Assembly (NCBI RefSeq): GCF_023734775.1
Contig: NZ_AP025732.1
Coordinates: 4,586,501 to 4,650,500 of the forward strand
From: Nostoc cf. commune SO-36
GTDB lineage: Bacteria > Cyanobacteriota > Cyanobacteriia > Cyanobacteriales > Nostocaceae
DNA: 64,000 nucleotides
Reading direction: 5' to 3'
Under the pieces are notes generated by a model. It was not told where the DNA came from. It worked only from the letters and a program-made list of their open reading frames with translations, and did no database searches. Of the stretch, positions 1-9,701 are shown piece by piece. A program made the position numbers and the translations under genes. Each line of letters starts with the position of its first letter. Positions within the stretch are counted from its first letter, which is position 1.

Positions 1-89
1 ACCAAACGGTTCAGTATTTTTGAATTAATCAAAGAGTGAAGATTTAGGAGTGAAAAGTTAAAGAAGTCTTCACTCCTAACTTTTAACTG

Positions 90-1172
90 CTACTTTTGCT
101 GAAGCATTTTAGTTAGCTGATCCAGTAATTGCACTTCTTGCTTGCTATCTTCCAATGTCCGCGCCAGTATAATTGCCCTTTCGTAAAAATTTCGGGCAGT
201 GAGGTAATTACCTTGTTGCTTATATAACTGAGCGTAAGATTCAAAACATTTTAATTCTTCTCGCAAATTTTGCAATTCTTTAGCGAGTGCTAAACGTTGC
301 TCTAGTAAGTCAAAAGCCCGTTCATAGCGTCCTACAGCACTGTGTGCCGTAACTAATCCGTCAATTGCCCGTAATTCATTAGTGCGATCGCGGTTAATTT
401 TAGCTGTCCGCATTGCTACCCCATAAGTGGCAATTGTATCCTGATAATTTCCCGATGCTAAATAAGCATCTCCTAAATTATTCAGGGTATTTGCTTCACC
501 GATGGCATCGCCAGTCTGACGGCGGAATATTAAAGAATTTTCATACAATTTTATCGCCTTGTTATAATCCCCCAACCTGGCAGTTACCAAACCCAAATTA
601 CTTAAAGATAAACCTTCCCCTTCAATATTTTTGACACCGTGAGCAATGGCGAGTGCATCTTCAACAGTTTTACCAGCAGTAGTATATTCCCCTTGTTGCA
701 GCATAAATGTGCTGATATTATTCAGCACAAAAATCTCAGATTGGAAGTCTTTAGTATCACGAGCGATCGCTAATCCTCGTCTAAAAGCATCTTCCGCCTC
801 TTTTAAACTACCTAGCTGGACATAAGCTTTAGCAAGCAAATTGTATGTCAGACCTTGTGATTTGAGGTCGCCAATTGAATGATATAGTTTTAGTGCCCGC
901 AAGCAAGATGCAATTGTTTTATCGGCATATCCTGAAGTGTATTGTTGTTCGCCAATACGCAACAAACTATCTGCTTCATCTCTTGATTGTCGTCCAACGG
1001 AATTATTTAGAGGGCGATGGAGTTGTTGCGTAATATCAACCACACCCGCATTTACAGGACTCAGCAAGAAAGTAAACAGTAAAAAGCTGTATGAAAGTAT
1101 TTGGGGACGAGAAATCCTACCTACACAAATTAAGCCTACCTTTTGCCAGGGAAATACAAGCCGTTGTTTCAT
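90..1172 (-). CDS. secreted tetratricopeptide-repeat protein
   Basis: A 360-residue protein. A basic N-terminus is followed by a hydrophobic stretch at about residues 24-42 ending SPVNAG, which reads as a signal peptide or membrane anchor. From about residue 65 to the end it is a run of TPR units with the usual spacing, for example the LAKAYVQLGSLKEAEDAF and LGLVTARLGDYNKAIKLY helices. TPR arrays are protein-binding scaffolds; no catalytic domain is visible, so the partner is unknown. It probably acts outside the cytoplasmic membrane. It is transcribed leftward after the sigma-like gene, about 100 bases apart. Confident for the fold, not for a specific role. Confidence 0.8.
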   Translation of the reverse strand: MKQRLVFPWQKVGLICVGRISRPQILSYSFLLFTFLLSPVNAGVVDITQQLHRPLNNSVGRQSRDEADSLLRIGEQQYTSGYADKTIASCLRALKLYHSIGDLKSQGLTYNLLAKAYVQLGSLKEAEDAFRRGLAIARDTKDFQSEIFVLNNISTFMLQQGEYTTAGKTVEDALAIAHGVKNIEGEGLSLSNLGLVTARLGDYNKAIKLYENSLIFRRQTGDAIGEANTLNNLGDAYLASGNYQDTIATYGVAMRTAKINRDRTNELRAIDGLVTAHSAVGRYERAFDLLEQRLALAKELQNLREELKCFESYAQLYKQQGNYLTARNFYERAIILARTLEDSKQEVQLLDQLTKMLQQK

Positions 1173-1269
1173 AAAAGTTACCCGTAAAGTTGCAGGTTTA
1201 AGTAGAAGGTTTAAGAAGAAGTTTTAATTTTTTAATTGAAGACAATCAATATACGCGTTTACACTTAAT

Positions 1270-1899
1270 TCATGATTGAGCAGAATCTTCTCCAAAGTAT
1301 ATAGAGCGGATATCCGTGGGTAATTTGTCCTCTAGCATACGATAGCCTTCCTGGAGAAAATTGGCTACTTCGTTAGGAGCGATCGCTTCTCCTTCTGCTT
1401 GCAGATAGGCAGCGATTCTAGTTTCGCTCCAGTGGAAAGTTTGAGCCATTAACACGATCAATCGCAAAACTGGTGGTAATTGGTCTAACGCCTGTTCTAC
1501 ATAGCACCATAGCGGCGGCGAAGTCGCTTGGAGAGAATAATGAATTGCTTCTGTAGGTGGTAGCTTAATCTCGTTAATACAGAAAGCTGTCATATTAATT
1601 AACCAATTTTGCATGGTTAGAGCTTCCTGATCTGATTCAGAGTCAGTTAACTTTAGTCCACCGAGTTCGTAATAAATATGCCGCCAAGTGAGGGCAAACA
1701 AATAATCTGCCTGCACAGGCGATCGCGCCGAATGTCGAATTAAGGTATAGACTATAGGGCTATAGCGGCAAAAAATTACTGTAAAATACTTTCCAGCATC
1801 TGGATTGCGCTGAAACAGAGTCAGTAGTTCATGGTCACTGTGATGGAATAGCGACTTCACCAGGGGGTGATTAGCTTCCGTAAAATGGGGAATTTGCAT
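1270..1899 (-). CDS. sigma-70-like protein
   Basis: A 209-residue protein without signal peptide or membrane segment. The C-terminal part, about residues 135-195, has the spacing of sigma region 4: LDQLPPVLRLIVLMAQTFHW, then a helix with SETRIAAYL, then a second helix ending YRMLEDKL. The N-terminal half has a weaker region-2-like pattern, HELLTLFQRNPDAGKYFTVI. It is best read as a divergent RNA polymerase sigma factor of a type found in Nostocales. The region 2 match is poor, so it could instead be a sigma-derived regulator. It is divergent from the gene at 2096 across a gap of about 200 bases. Confidence 0.5.
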   Translation of the reverse strand: MQIPHFTEANHPLVKSLFHHSDHELLTLFQRNPDAGKYFTVIFCRYSPIVYTLIRHSARSPVQADYLFALTWRHIYYELGGLKLTDSESDQEALTMQNWLINMTAFCINEIKLPPTEAIHYSLQATSPPLWCYVEQALDQLPPVLRLIVLMAQTFHWSETRIAAYLQAEGEAIAPNEVANFLQEGYRMLEDKLPTDIRSIYFGEDSAQS

Positions 1900-2095
1900 A
1901 AGCCTTTCGATTGATAATTGTTAAAATAGTTTTGGGAATTACACTTCCCTAGTTAATCGCATAATATCTTGGTGTTGCTCAGTTTGTAGATGAGACTCAG
2001 ACTACTTGAGTATTGATAAACTACAAACAAGGACTTAATTTTAGTCTTAATCGACAATGATAAAATCAACTCTCTTATAGAATCCTTATTTGTTC

Positions 2096-2692
2096 ATGGT
2101 TATAGCGGTTAGTGTGATATCGTTCCTGCTCAGTCCCCTTACCTTAGGCTCCTTTCTGCCTTCCCTGCCCTTGGATAGCCTATTCTCTACCCAAGGCATT
2201 ATGGTGATGCTACTAGCAGCTTATGCTGGTGCTATGTGGATGTTTCTCACCAGTGCCCCAAAAGTACACACTGTAATGGTGTCAGATTTGGAAATTGCCC
2301 GACAGTTGTATGAAGGACTGCTAGATTTGCCAGCAGCTGAGGTGCCATTGCACTACTACTACAATTACGAACAAACTATAGGCGCAACTGGCGTTGATCC
2401 GCTATATATGTCTACTGGGCCTAGCTTGTCTAGCAAAATGATGAATAATGCTAATGATGGGTTGTGGTATCAATTGAAGAAAAACACGCAGCTACACGTC
2501 ATTACTGGTGCGAGTTTAGGTAGCAAAAATCAACAACGTCACGTTTGTTTTGACCACGATTGCCTGGAAATGATTCTAATGCGAGTCGAAACGCGTGGTT
2601 TGAAATTCAAGATTCGTAACCAAAAACCCCTGAACTTTTTAGTCAAGGACTATGAAGGGCGAGTCATTGAGGTGGCTGAGGTAGCGAATTAG
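2096..2692 (+). CDS. membrane-anchored VOC/glyoxalase-like protein
   Basis: A 198-residue protein with two hydrophobic N-terminal segments, about residues 3-25 and 35-52. They are followed by a soluble domain that begins VHTVMVSDLEIARQLYEGLLDLP, the opening strand and helix of a glyoxalase/bleomycin-resistance (VOC) fold. The domain closes with LNFLVKDYEGRVIEVAEV, where VOC proteins usually place a metal-binding Glu near ..IEV. Metal ligands are not obvious throughout, so enzymatic activity is uncertain. I chose the ATG at 2096; a TTG two codons upstream is also in frame. A hairpin followed by T residues lies just downstream. Confidence 0.6.
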   Translation: MVIAVSVISFLLSPLTLGSFLPSLPLDSLFSTQGIMVMLLAAYAGAMWMFLTSAPKVHTVMVSDLEIARQLYEGLLDLPAAEVPLHYYYNYEQTIGATGVDPLYMSTGPSLSSKMMNNANDGLWYQLKKNTQLHVITGASLGSKNQQRHVCFDHDCLEMILMRVETRGLKFKIRNQKPLNFLVKDYEGRVIEVAEVAN

Positions 2693-2717
2693 TCGTTAGT
2701 TATTAGATTATTTTAGG

Positions 2718-2749
2718 TTGGGTGGGGCATCGCTCCACCCAATATTTTT
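2718..2749 (+). terminator. hairpin terminator / GC-rich palindrome
   Basis: The 8-bp stem TTGGGTGG / CCACCCAA (2718-2725 and 2735-2742) is followed by a short T run at 2745-2749. It lies 25 bases after the VOC-like gene. It resembles palindromes dispersed in cyanobacterial intergenic regions, so it may be both a repeat and a terminator. Confidence 0.55.
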
Positions 2750-2840
2750 AGATTTTAGATTGACTCCCAGCTTGGCTTCTAAATTAATGTCCCATTTCCA
2801 CTCGGGCTAAAATAGGTAAATCCCCTAACCAAGATAATTT

Positions 2841-3407
2841 ATGAACCAGCCGATATCTGAGAGAGTGCGCTGGACTACCGCCGATTTAGAGTTGTTTCCA
2901 GATAACGGGAATCGCTACGAAATTATTGACGGAGAATTGTTTGTGACTAAAGCGCCCCACTGGAATCATCAAAAAACGTGTGTCAGAATTATTACTCCAT
3001 TGCATATTTGGTCACAAGCTACTTCTTTGGGACAGGTCGTACCTGCTCCAGGAATAATTTTTGGCGATAATGATAATGTTATTCCCGATGTTGTCTGGGC
3101 TAGCAACGAAATATTGCCTTTACTTTTAGACGAGGCGGGGCATTTGACTGGTGCGCCAGAACTGGTTGTAGAGGTGTTATCTGTTGGTAGTGAAAATGAA
3201 AAGCGGGACAGAGAACTAAAACTTAAGCTCTACTCATCACGAGGTGTCAGAGAATATTGGATTGTAGATTGGCGCAAACAACAGGTGGAAGTATATCGAC
3301 GCGAACAAGCAAGTTTAAAATTAGTTGCTACGTTATTCAATGGTGATGAATTGAGTTCACCCATATTACCTGATTTTACTTGTGCGATCGCTCTTTTATT
3401 TACTTAA
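2841..3407 (+). CDS. Uma2-family (DUF820) nuclease-like protein
   Basis: A 188-residue protein of the Uma2 family, which has a PD-(D/E)XK nuclease-like fold and is greatly expanded in cyanobacteria. Visible family marks are the N-terminal RYEIIDGELF, then IPDVVWA and ELVVEVLSVGSENEKRDRELKLKLYSSRGVREYWIVD with the putative active-site Asp, Glu and Lys. The length is normal. The natural substrate of the family is not known. It stands alone on the plus strand, beginning with ATG at 2841 about 150 bases after the preceding gene. Confidence 0.85.
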   Translation: MNQPISERVRWTTADLELFPDNGNRYEIIDGELFVTKAPHWNHQKTCVRIITPLHIWSQATSLGQVVPAPGIIFGDNDNVIPDVVWASNEILPLLLDEAGHLTGAPELVVEVLSVGSENEKRDRELKLKLYSSRGVREYWIVDWRKQQVEVYRREQASLKLVATLFNGDELSSPILPDFTCAIALLFT

Positions 3408-3423
3408 ATAAATTACGAATTAG

Positions 3424-3705
3424 TTAACTGTGCTGTAAAAATTCAACCTTGGGTAACAACGGGTCAGTCACAATACCCACACCGCTAAAACCCCAGCGTT
3501 TGAGCAAGTTTGCCAACTGTGTACGGGCAATAGATTCCACTGCAAAGCGATTTGCCACTTCTGCTGCGTGGGTGTTGAGATAGCTAAGGGCATCAAAGTT
3601 TTCTTGAAACAGCAATAAGTAACCCGATGTTTCAGCATCAGGACGAGCTATAAGATAATTCCCGTCAGTTTTTGAGCGCACTAAGTAATAGACATCGGAC
3701 AGCAT
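3424..3705 (-). CDS. conserved small cyanobacterial hypothetical
   Basis: A 93-residue protein if started at the ATG at 3705 (MLSDVYYLVRSK). The frame is open upstream to another ATG at 3798, but that 31-residue extension is basic and hydrophobic, unlike the rest, and reaches towards the tnpB element. I prefer the shorter form. The compact alpha/beta composition (YLIARPDAETSGYLLLFQENFDALSYLNTH) suggests a cytosolic protein. No known domain recognised. Its stop at 3424 is close to the end of the convergent Uma2 gene. Confidence 0.55.
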   Translation of the reverse strand: MLSDVYYLVRSKTDGNYLIARPDAETSGYLLLFQENFDALSYLNTHAAEVANRFAVESIARTQLANLLKRWGFSGVGIVTDPLLPKVEFLQHS

Positions 3706-3824
3706 GGAGAGGAGATGAAGTTTGTTGGGAAGAAAAAAGTCCTTCAAATAAAAAACTAGAGGAATATCGCACAGCTTTAATTTTCGAGTATTCCTCATTG
3801 CTTTAACATCAACAACTTGACACT

Positions 3825-3990
3825 CCCCGCGCTGAAGCGACGGGGATTCTTGAATCTAAGACATAACTTGCTCATGCAGGTTTTCACCAACAAGAGTAGA
3901 GGTTTCATCTCCGCAAGCGTTGCCTACGTCTAGCGCAGAGGTTCCGATATGCCCTACCGTACCCAATCCTCGACTAAGGATAATTCTAGC
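3825..3990 (-). ncRNA. possible TnpB guide (omega/reRNA) scaffold region
   Basis: In IS200/IS605 elements the RNA that guides TnpB overlaps the 3' end of tnpB and ends at the element's right end, with the guide taken from the flanking DNA. The stable hairpin at 3825-3845 and the tnpB 3' end occupy that position here. The guide would read leftward from about 3816 into the intergenic DNA. This is an inference from position and hairpin only; transcription and RNA borders are not visible. Confidence 0.35.
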
Positions 3991-5046
3991 TGCGTTTTCA
4001 TCTCTATCCATCACACAACCACATTTACAAACATGGGTTCGAGTGGATAGTGTTTTCTTAACGATGACACCACAGCTAGAGCATTCAAGGCTTGTATATT
4101 GCGGATTAACCGCAACAGTGACACGTTTAAATACTTTACCAAAGTACTCAACCCACACACGAAACTGATACCAAGAAGCGTCATTAATAGACTTGGCGAG
4201 ACTTTGATTTTTCACCATATTTTTAATCCTCAAATCTTCATAGGCTATCAAGTCGTTAGACTGAACTACGCACCGTGCTAATTTCACAGCATGGTCTTTA
4301 CGTTGCCTACTTATTTTGAGGTGGCGTTTACCTAAAATATGTTGTGCCTTGCCTCTATTTTTTGAACCTTTTACCCTTCTGGAAACTCGACGTTGTGAAC
4401 GCTTAAGGATTTTTTCACCAACACGAAGAAACTTAGGGTTTTCAACCATTGTTCCGTTAGAGTCGGCGTAGTATTCCTTAAGTCCAACGTCTAAACCAAC
4501 TGTGTTACCAGTTGGTTCTATGTTTTCAGAACGGTCTACATCAATACAAAATTGCACATACACACCATCTGCACGTTTTACCAATCTCACCCGTTTAATT
4601 TGGTTGATTTGGTAGAAGTGCAAATCACGAGTACCTTTGAGCTTTAATCGCCCAATACCTTTTTTATCGGTGAAAGTTATGGATTTACGATTATCTGCAA
4701 GCTTCCATCCTGATGTTTTGTACTCAACAGAGCGACAATCTTTTTGGAACTGGGGATATCCTTTTAAGCCTGGAATACCCTTCTTGCAGTTTTCATAAAA
4801 CCGAGAGATAGAAGACCATGCTCTTTCAGCACTAGCCTGTCTATCCATTGAATTAAGTTCATTAGCAAAGGGAAAATTAGCCGCAAGTACAGCACAATAT
4901 TTTTGCAAATCGTTTTTGCCCGTACCTTTAACATCCATCCATAGCCGAATACAGCTATTACGAATGAACTTTGCAGTCCGAATTGCATTATCTATTGCGG
5001 TCAATTGCGGTGACTTCCCGTAAGCTTTGAATTCAAAAACTAGCAT
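3856..5046 (-). CDS. tnpB: TnpB RNA-guided nuclease / OrfB transposase-associated protein
   Basis: About 396 residues from the ATG at 5046 (an in-frame ATG five codons upstream is also possible). In the longer numbering the RuvC-type catalytic residues are visible: D191 in VGLDVGLKEY, E275 in YEDLRIKNM and the DRDEN motif at 352-356. A four-Cys zinc ribbon (C327, C330, C345, C347) lies between the second and third. The N-terminus, FEFKAYGKSPQL, is typical of the family. All catalytic residues are present, so the nuclease looks intact. TnpB cleaves DNA matched by a guide RNA next to a short target-adjacent motif and helps the element persist. The C-terminal tail, after about residue 370, carries a GC-rich repeat-like insertion (3913-3950). 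Confidence 0.9.
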   Translation of the reverse strand: MLVFEFKAYGKSPQLTAIDNAIRTAKFIRNSCIRLWMDVKGTGKNDLQKYCAVLAANFPFANELNSMDRQASAERAWSSISRFYENCKKGIPGLKGYPQFQKDCRSVEYKTSGWKLADNRKSITFTDKKGIGRLKLKGTRDLHFYQINQIKRVRLVKRADGVYVQFCIDVDRSENIEPTGNTVGLDVGLKEYYADSNGTMVENPKFLRVGEKILKRSQRRVSRRVKGSKNRGKAQHILGKRHLKISRQRKDHAVKLARCVVQSNDLIAYEDLRIKNMVKNQSLAKSINDASWYQFRVWVEYFGKVFKRVTVAVNPQYTSLECSSCGVIVKKTLSTRTHVCKCGCVMDRDENAARIILSRGLGTVGHIGTSALDVGNACGDETSTLVGENLHEQVMS

Positions 5047-5205
5047 CTTTTTACCTCCCACCTTATACTACCATGTCCGGTATAAAATGCTGGGAAGGCT
5101 GAAAAACTTTATACAATCTTGACCGCTGAATAAATTCAGCCATTCGCTTATATCCCCCGCATGAATGACGAGGGCTTTACGCATCACGACTCGTAAAATA
5201 TTTAT

Positions 5206-6009
5206 TTATCCGAATTTGCCGCTGACGTAATCTCGGGTATCTTCCTGCTGAGGATTGTTGAAAATATTCTCTGTCAAGTTGTATTCAACCAGATATCCCA
5301 TTTTGCTGCCCGTTTCTGTCGCCTGTGCATTGAAAAAAGCTGTCATATCCGATACCCGTGCTGCTTGTTGCATATTGTGGGTGACGATAATAATGGTATA
5401 TTGCGACTTCAGTTCTTGAAGTAATTCTTCAACTCGCAAAGTTGAAATTGGGTCAAGAGCGGAGCAAGGTTCATCCATTAACAAAACTTCTGGCTGAATT
5501 GCGAGGGCGCGAGCAATGCATAAGCGCTGTTGTTGACCACCAGATATAGATAGACCACTTTGCTTTAGTTTATGCTTAACTTCATCCCATAACGCAGCTT
5601 GTCGCAAACTCCGTTCTACCAATTCATCCATATCACCTTTATAACCATTAATCCTGGCTCCAAAGGCGATATTTTCATAAATTGACTTGGGAAAGGGGTT
5701 AGGCTTCTGAAAAACCATACCAACCCGACGGCGTAATTCTACTGTGTCAATTCTTTTGTCATAAATATCGGTATCACCAAAGGTAATTCTTCCCTCAATA
5801 TGTGCCCCAGGAATCAAGTCATTTAAACGGTTAAAACACCTTAGAACAGTGCTTTTACCGCATCCAGAAGGGCCAATAAGAGCGGTAATTTTGTTTTTGC
5901 CGATGTTTAAGTTAACATCACGGACTGCTTTGAAACTACCATAGAAAACAGATAATTGCTCGGCTTGTAAAATACTCTCGGAAGTAGCGGTTTTTGAGCT
6001 TGATACCAT
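5206..6009 (-). CDS. pstB: phosphate ABC transporter ATP-binding protein PstB
   Basis: A 267-residue ABC ATPase. The Walker A motif GPSGCGKST, signature [11 protein letters not shown], Walker [12 protein letters not shown] and the H-loop ([13 protein letters not shown]) are all intact. The Pst-type end, [20 protein letters not shown], identifies it as PstB rather than a generic importer ATPase. It powers high-affinity phosphate uptake through PstC and PstA at the inner membrane. It is the last gene of pstS-C-A-B, with a gap of about 55 bases after pstA. The tnpB element begins within 25 bases of its stop codon. Confidence 0.97.
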   Translation of the reverse strand: MVSSSKTATSESILQAEQLSVFYGSFKAVRDVNLNIGKNKITALIGPSGCGKSTVLRCFNRLNDLIPGAHIEGRITFGDTDIYDKRIDTVELRRRVGMVFQKPNPFPKSIYENIAFGARINGYKGDMDELVERSLRQAALWDEVKHKLKQSGLSISGGQQQRLCIARALAIQPEVLLMDEPCSALDPISTLRVEELLQELKSQYTIIIVTHNMQQAARVSDMTAFFNAQATETGSKMGYLVEYNLTENIFNNPQQEDTRDYVSGKFG

Positions 6010-6062
6010 ACAAAAATTTCAGGTTAATGCTGAAAAACTAAATTTAAATGAAGTTGATTTAT

Positions 6063-6995
6063 TTAGCGTGACTGTTGGAATTTATTGCGTAAAAATATTG
6101 CTGTTGAATTCATTAACATCAGCACGATCATCAAAACAACAATGCCAGCAGCAGCATTCTGGTGAAACTCGACTTGAGGGCGAGAAACCCAATCAAAAAT
6201 TTGAATTGGTAGTGCTGTAAAAGAACTTTGCAAACCTTTGAAAGAAAGCTGAGGTAAGAAAGTAATAAACCCAACAGCCCCAACTACAATCAACGGAGCC
6301 GTCTCACCAATCGCTCGTGAAAGTGACAGAATTGTACCGGTCAGGATACCTGGCAAAGCAATAGGGAAAATTTGTTCTCGGATGATTTGCCACCTATTAG
6401 CACCAAGGGCAAAACCTGCTTGTCGCAGACTATCGGGAACAGCACGCAGTGATTCACGAGTGGTAATGATGATAATTGGTAGAATCAACAAACTTAATGT
6501 TAAAGCACCAGCTAGAATACTGCGTCCCCTGGTAATTGGTTCCATCACCCGCACAAAAACTTGCAAGCCTAGCAAGCCATAAATAATTGATGGCACTGCG
6601 GCTAAATTTGCAATATTGATTTCAATTAATCGAGTAAACCAGTTGTCCGTGGCATACTCTTCCAAGAAAATCCCTGCGCCTACTCCTAAAGGAAAGGAAA
6701 TTAAGGCAGTGATGACCAACAGCCAAATAGTGCCAACTAAGGGAGCCAATACCCCAGCAGATGAGGCACGGCGAGAGGAAAAACTGGTAACAAAAGACCA
6801 ATTCAAGCGGCCAAGACCATCAGTTAAGACATCTATGAGCAAAATAACTAACACCAGCAATGCAAAGGAAGTCGCAACCCAAGTGGCGATCGCAAAAACT
6901 TTGTCAAGGTTGTAACGTTTATTGATCGCTAGGTCAAAGTTCGGATTTACCCCAGAGTCAGACAGATTTGTAAACTCAGTATTGCTCTTTGTCAT
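6063..6995 (-). CDS. pstA: phosphate ABC transporter permease PstA
   Basis: About 310 residues when started at the ATG at 6995, which overlaps the pstC stop by four bases (ATGA) and argues for translational coupling. An upstream in-frame start at 7028 would add 11 residues inside pstC. It has six predicted membrane helices, with the permease coupling loop around [32 protein letters not shown]. It forms the phosphate channel with PstC. The N-terminus has about 35 cytoplasmic residues before the first helix ([20 protein letters not shown]). Confidence 0.95.
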   Translation of the reverse strand: MTKSNTEFTNLSDSGVNPNFDLAINKRYNLDKVFAIATWVATSFALLVLVILLIDVLTDGLGRLNWSFVTSFSSRRASSAGVLAPLVGTIWLLVITALISFPLGVGAGIFLEEYATDNWFTRLIEINIANLAAVPSIIYGLLGLQVFVRVMEPITRGRSILAGALTLSLLILPIIIITTRESLRAVPDSLRQAGFALGANRWQIIREQIFPIALPGILTGTILSLSRAIGETAPLIVVGAVGFITFLPQLSFKGLQSSFTALPIQIFDWVSRPQVEFHQNAAAGIVVLMIVLMLMNSTAIFLRNKFQQSR

Positions 6996-7933
6996 TCGTA
7001 TTTCTCCCGGAAGCGACGAACAAACCAATAACTAAAAATATTCAGGGTTAGGGTGATGAGAAATAAAGTCATACCCACCGCAAAAATAGTTTTATAGGCG
7101 AGTGAGCCTGCTGGTGTGTCTCCTTTACTTACTTGGACAATGTATGCTGTCATTGTCTGAATTGGCACTAGTGGGTTGAAACCCAACTGAGGATTTTGAC
7201 CAGCCGCGATAGTGAGAATCATTGTTTCGCCAATGGCGCGAGAAATAGCCAAGATAAAAGAAGCTACTATCCCAGAAAGTGCTGCTGGCAATACCACTGA
7301 AATAATTGTTTCCCGCTTGGTTGATCCCAACGCATAAGCACCTTCCCGCAAACTACGCGGAACGGAATAGAGAGCATCTTCACTCAAAGAAGCTACCAAA
7401 GGAATAATCGAAACTCCCAGTACTAAACCCGCACTCAAAGCATTGAATCCCTGCATCCCAGGGATGAATGTTTGGAGGAAGGGTGTAACTGTGAACAGTG
7501 CAAAGTAACCAAACACTACTGTGGGTACGCCTGCCAATACTTCTAGGGCTGGCTTCAGCCATTTGCGAAGTTTCGCTGGAGCATATTCACTTAAGCAGAT
7601 AGCAGCTAATAATCCTAGTGGCAATGCTACTGCGATCGCAATTACAGATGTGAGCAACGTGGCGCTAATTAGCACCATGATTCCAAACTGCTGATTAGTA
7701 AACAGTGGTGTCCATTGTGTGTCTGTTAAAAACCGCCATATCGAGACTTCTTGAAAAAATTCAACAGTCTCAAAAATCAGTGTTAAAACAATGCCAATCG
7801 TGGTTATAACCGAGACAAAGGCAAATAAGGCGAACAAGGTTTTGACACCAGTTTCCACCGACTTACTCAAAGCCCGATTGGGTTGCCATAACTTGGAATT
7901 ACTTGGCTGATTAGATAACGGATTGGAAGTCAT
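6992..7933 (-). CDS. pstC: phosphate ABC transporter permease PstC
   Basis: A 313-residue inner-membrane permease with an N-terminal soluble tail, a first helix at about residues 33-55, and five further helices. The coupling loop is [30 protein letters not shown], followed by [17 protein letters not shown], a stretch characteristic of PstC. It is co-transcribed with pstA by a four-base overlap. The gap of 217 bases from pstS is long for an operon; it may hold a processing site or partial terminator that gives extra PstS. Confidence 0.96.
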   Translation of the reverse strand: MTSNPLSNQPSNSKLWQPNRALSKSVETGVKTLFALFAFVSVITTIGIVLTLIFETVEFFQEVSIWRFLTDTQWTPLFTNQQFGIMVLISATLLTSVIAIAVALPLGLLAAICLSEYAPAKLRKWLKPALEVLAGVPTVVFGYFALFTVTPFLQTFIPGMQGFNALSAGLVLGVSIIPLVASLSEDALYSVPRSLREGAYALGSTKRETIISVVLPAALSGIVASFILAISRAIGETMILTIAAGQNPQLGFNPLVPIQTMTAYIVQVSKGDTPAGSLAYKTIFAVGMTLFLITLTLNIFSYWFVRRFREKYE

Positions 7934-8150
7934 TTCTTTGCCGACAACCTCATAAATTCAAACTCCCTTTGTATGTATGGACACACTACCATTCTATGAG
8001 AACTACCCTAATGCTGGAAATAAAGCTTACTTTCAAGACCATCAGCCTTAAATAAAGTCAGTATAAACAGACTTTTTTTTACAAGCTACTACTTCCAGCT
8101 AGCAGGGCGTAGTGCAAATTCTGTTTACGAGAGTAATTAGTGGCTGATTC

Positions 8151-9224
8151 TTAGTTTTCTTTCTTGAGAAGGTCTTTCAGAGTAACGCCCACTTGAGAAC
8201 CCTCACCTTCAAAAACCGAACCTACTTTTCCACTGCTGAAGCGTGTTTGAACTTCAGTGAGTATATCGCTAGGTAGAGGCACATAGCCCACTTCTGATAC
8301 TAGCTTTTGGTTCGCTGGAGCATAATTGAAATCAACAAAAGCCTTAACTTCAGGACGCGTCGCCGCAGTTTTCTTTATATAGATAAACTCTGGGCGAGCA
8401 AGGGGTTGGTAAGTACCATCAGCGATGGTTTGTGGACTCGGCTGAATACAACCCTTACCACCATCAATGCCAACCAGCTTTAACTTCTCTTTGTTGTTCT
8501 CATAATAGGCATAGCCAAAGAAGGCTATACCACCTGGGTCAGCGCTCACACCCTGCACCAAGGTATTGTCATCTTCACTAGCAGTGTAGTCTCCTCGACT
8601 TTCCCCTTCCTTACCTATAACTGCTTGAGTGAAATAGTCATAAGTACCAGAGTCTGTACCAGGGCCATACAAACCTATTTTCTGTGCAGGAAATTTCGGA
8701 TTAATTTGGTTCCATTGGCTGACTTTGCCTTGAGCCGCTGGTTCCCACATTCTCTTTAGTTCATCAACTTTGAGGCAACTTGCAAAGTTGTTTTGGGGGT
8801 TAACCACTACAGATAGACCATCATAAGCGATCGGTAATTCAATGTACTCGATATTACCTTTTTTACAGAGTTCCACTTCTTCCGGCTTAATGGGGCGGGA
8901 AGCATTAGAAATATCAGTTTCACCCGCACAGAATTTCTTGAACCCTCCACCTGTACCAGAGGAAGCCACAGTAACTCGCACTCCAGGATTAGCCTTTTGA
9001 AACTCTTCTGCCATCGCCTCAGAAATAGGATAGACGGTACTAGAACCGTCTATCTGGACTTTTCCAGATAAGTTTGATCCTGTTGCTGTATTGGTAGCTG
9101 GGGTAGCGCCGCCATCAGCTGCTGGGCTAGAGTTGTTAGAAGCTTGATTGTTATCGCCGCAAGAGCTAATACCAATTGCTAGAGCAACTAGGGGAGCAAA
9201 AAACCGCACCTTTGAAGAGAACAT
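8151..9224 (-). CDS. pstS: periplasmic phosphate-binding protein PstS
   Basis: A 357-residue lipoprotein. The signal sequence ends GISSCGDN, a lipobox with the lipidated Cys at about residue 22. A Ser/Asn/Ala-rich linker follows, then the phosphate-binding fold: [43 protein letters not shown] and [12 protein letters not shown], which carry the usual Ser, Thr, Asp and Arg phosphate ligands. It captures phosphate and delivers it to PstCAB. It is the first gene of the operon and has a Pho box about 55 bases upstream of its start codon. Confidence 0.96.
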   Translation of the reverse strand: MFSSKVRFFAPLVALAIGISSCGDNNQASNNSSPAADGGATPATNTATGSNLSGKVQIDGSSTVYPISEAMAEEFQKANPGVRVTVASSGTGGGFKKFCAGETDISNASRPIKPEEVELCKKGNIEYIELPIAYDGLSVVVNPQNNFASCLKVDELKRMWEPAAQGKVSQWNQINPKFPAQKIGLYGPGTDSGTYDYFTQAVIGKEGESRGDYTASEDDNTLVQGVSADPGGIAFFGYAYYENNKEKLKLVGIDGGKGCIQPSPQTIADGTYQPLARPEFIYIKKTAATRPEVKAFVDFNYAPANQKLVSEVGYVPLPSDILTEVQTRFSSGKVGSVFEGEGSQVGVTLKDLLKKEN

Positions 9225-9278
9225 AAGGATCTTTATAAATTGATGCTATCGATTAACAGTATGAACCTTAGCACTCTA

Positions 9279-9308
9279 GAGTAACAGCAAGGTTAAGAAA
9301 AGGTTAAG
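9279..9308 (-). promoter_or_regulatory. Pho box upstream of pstS
   Basis: On the minus strand there are three 8-base direct repeats with 3-base spacers: CTTAACCT (9301-9308), CTTAACCT (9290-9297) and a weaker TGTTACTC (9279-9286). This matches the cyanobacterial Pho box consensus, PyTTAAPyPy-type repeats every 11 bases, recognised by the SphR/PhoB response regulator under phosphate starvation. Its position, 55-85 bases before the pstS start, fits activation of the pst operon. Confidence 0.85.
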
Positions 9309-9701
9309 GAAATACTAAAACATACTTATAATTTTAAAATCTTTTAAGTTACTAAAAGCACATCTGAAACAGTAAATATCTTTAACATTTGATATAAATT
9401 GTACTACGATTTAGTACTAAATAACGTAAAATGCTAATGATTTGGGTATGGTGTAAATATTTTTTTGAATCAGCATATTTTTAAATTAATTTACGGGTAA
9501 GGATTAGCAATTAATAAGCAATTTTAAGTTAGGGTATTACGCAGTAAGATTGGAACCCCTCTCTGTTATTTGGGTTCTGCGTATCCTTACTCTTAAGCGA
9601 ACTAGCAGTGTAAGCAAAGCTAAGGTAGGAGAGTTTATATATTAATGTTTATACTGGTTGCTGTTGGTTTTCCCTTGTGCCTTTCCTTGGTTGCCTGATA
9701 A

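Larger units (their letters stand above)
3817..5185 (-). mobile_element. solitary tnpB element (IS200/IS605 group)
   Basis: The element is bounded by structured ends. The right end (low coordinates) has a hairpin at 3825-3845, with outer stem CCCCG/CGGGG and inner CGC-TGAA-GCG. The left end, around 5100-5185, has two hairpins: one with stem GCTGAA/TTCAGC and one pairing CCCTCG with CGGGGG. The only gene inside is tnpB; no Y1 transposase tnpA is present, so it would be mobile only with a tnpA elsewhere. IS200/IS605 elements make no target duplication, so the exact borders are estimates. Confidence 0.6.

Noticed and set aside
8054..8080. Hairpin AAAGTC / GACTTT followed by T residues between pstS and pstC
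   Set aside because: The T run is on the plus strand, opposite to the direction of the pst operon, so it is not a terminator for these genes, and the stem is only six bases.
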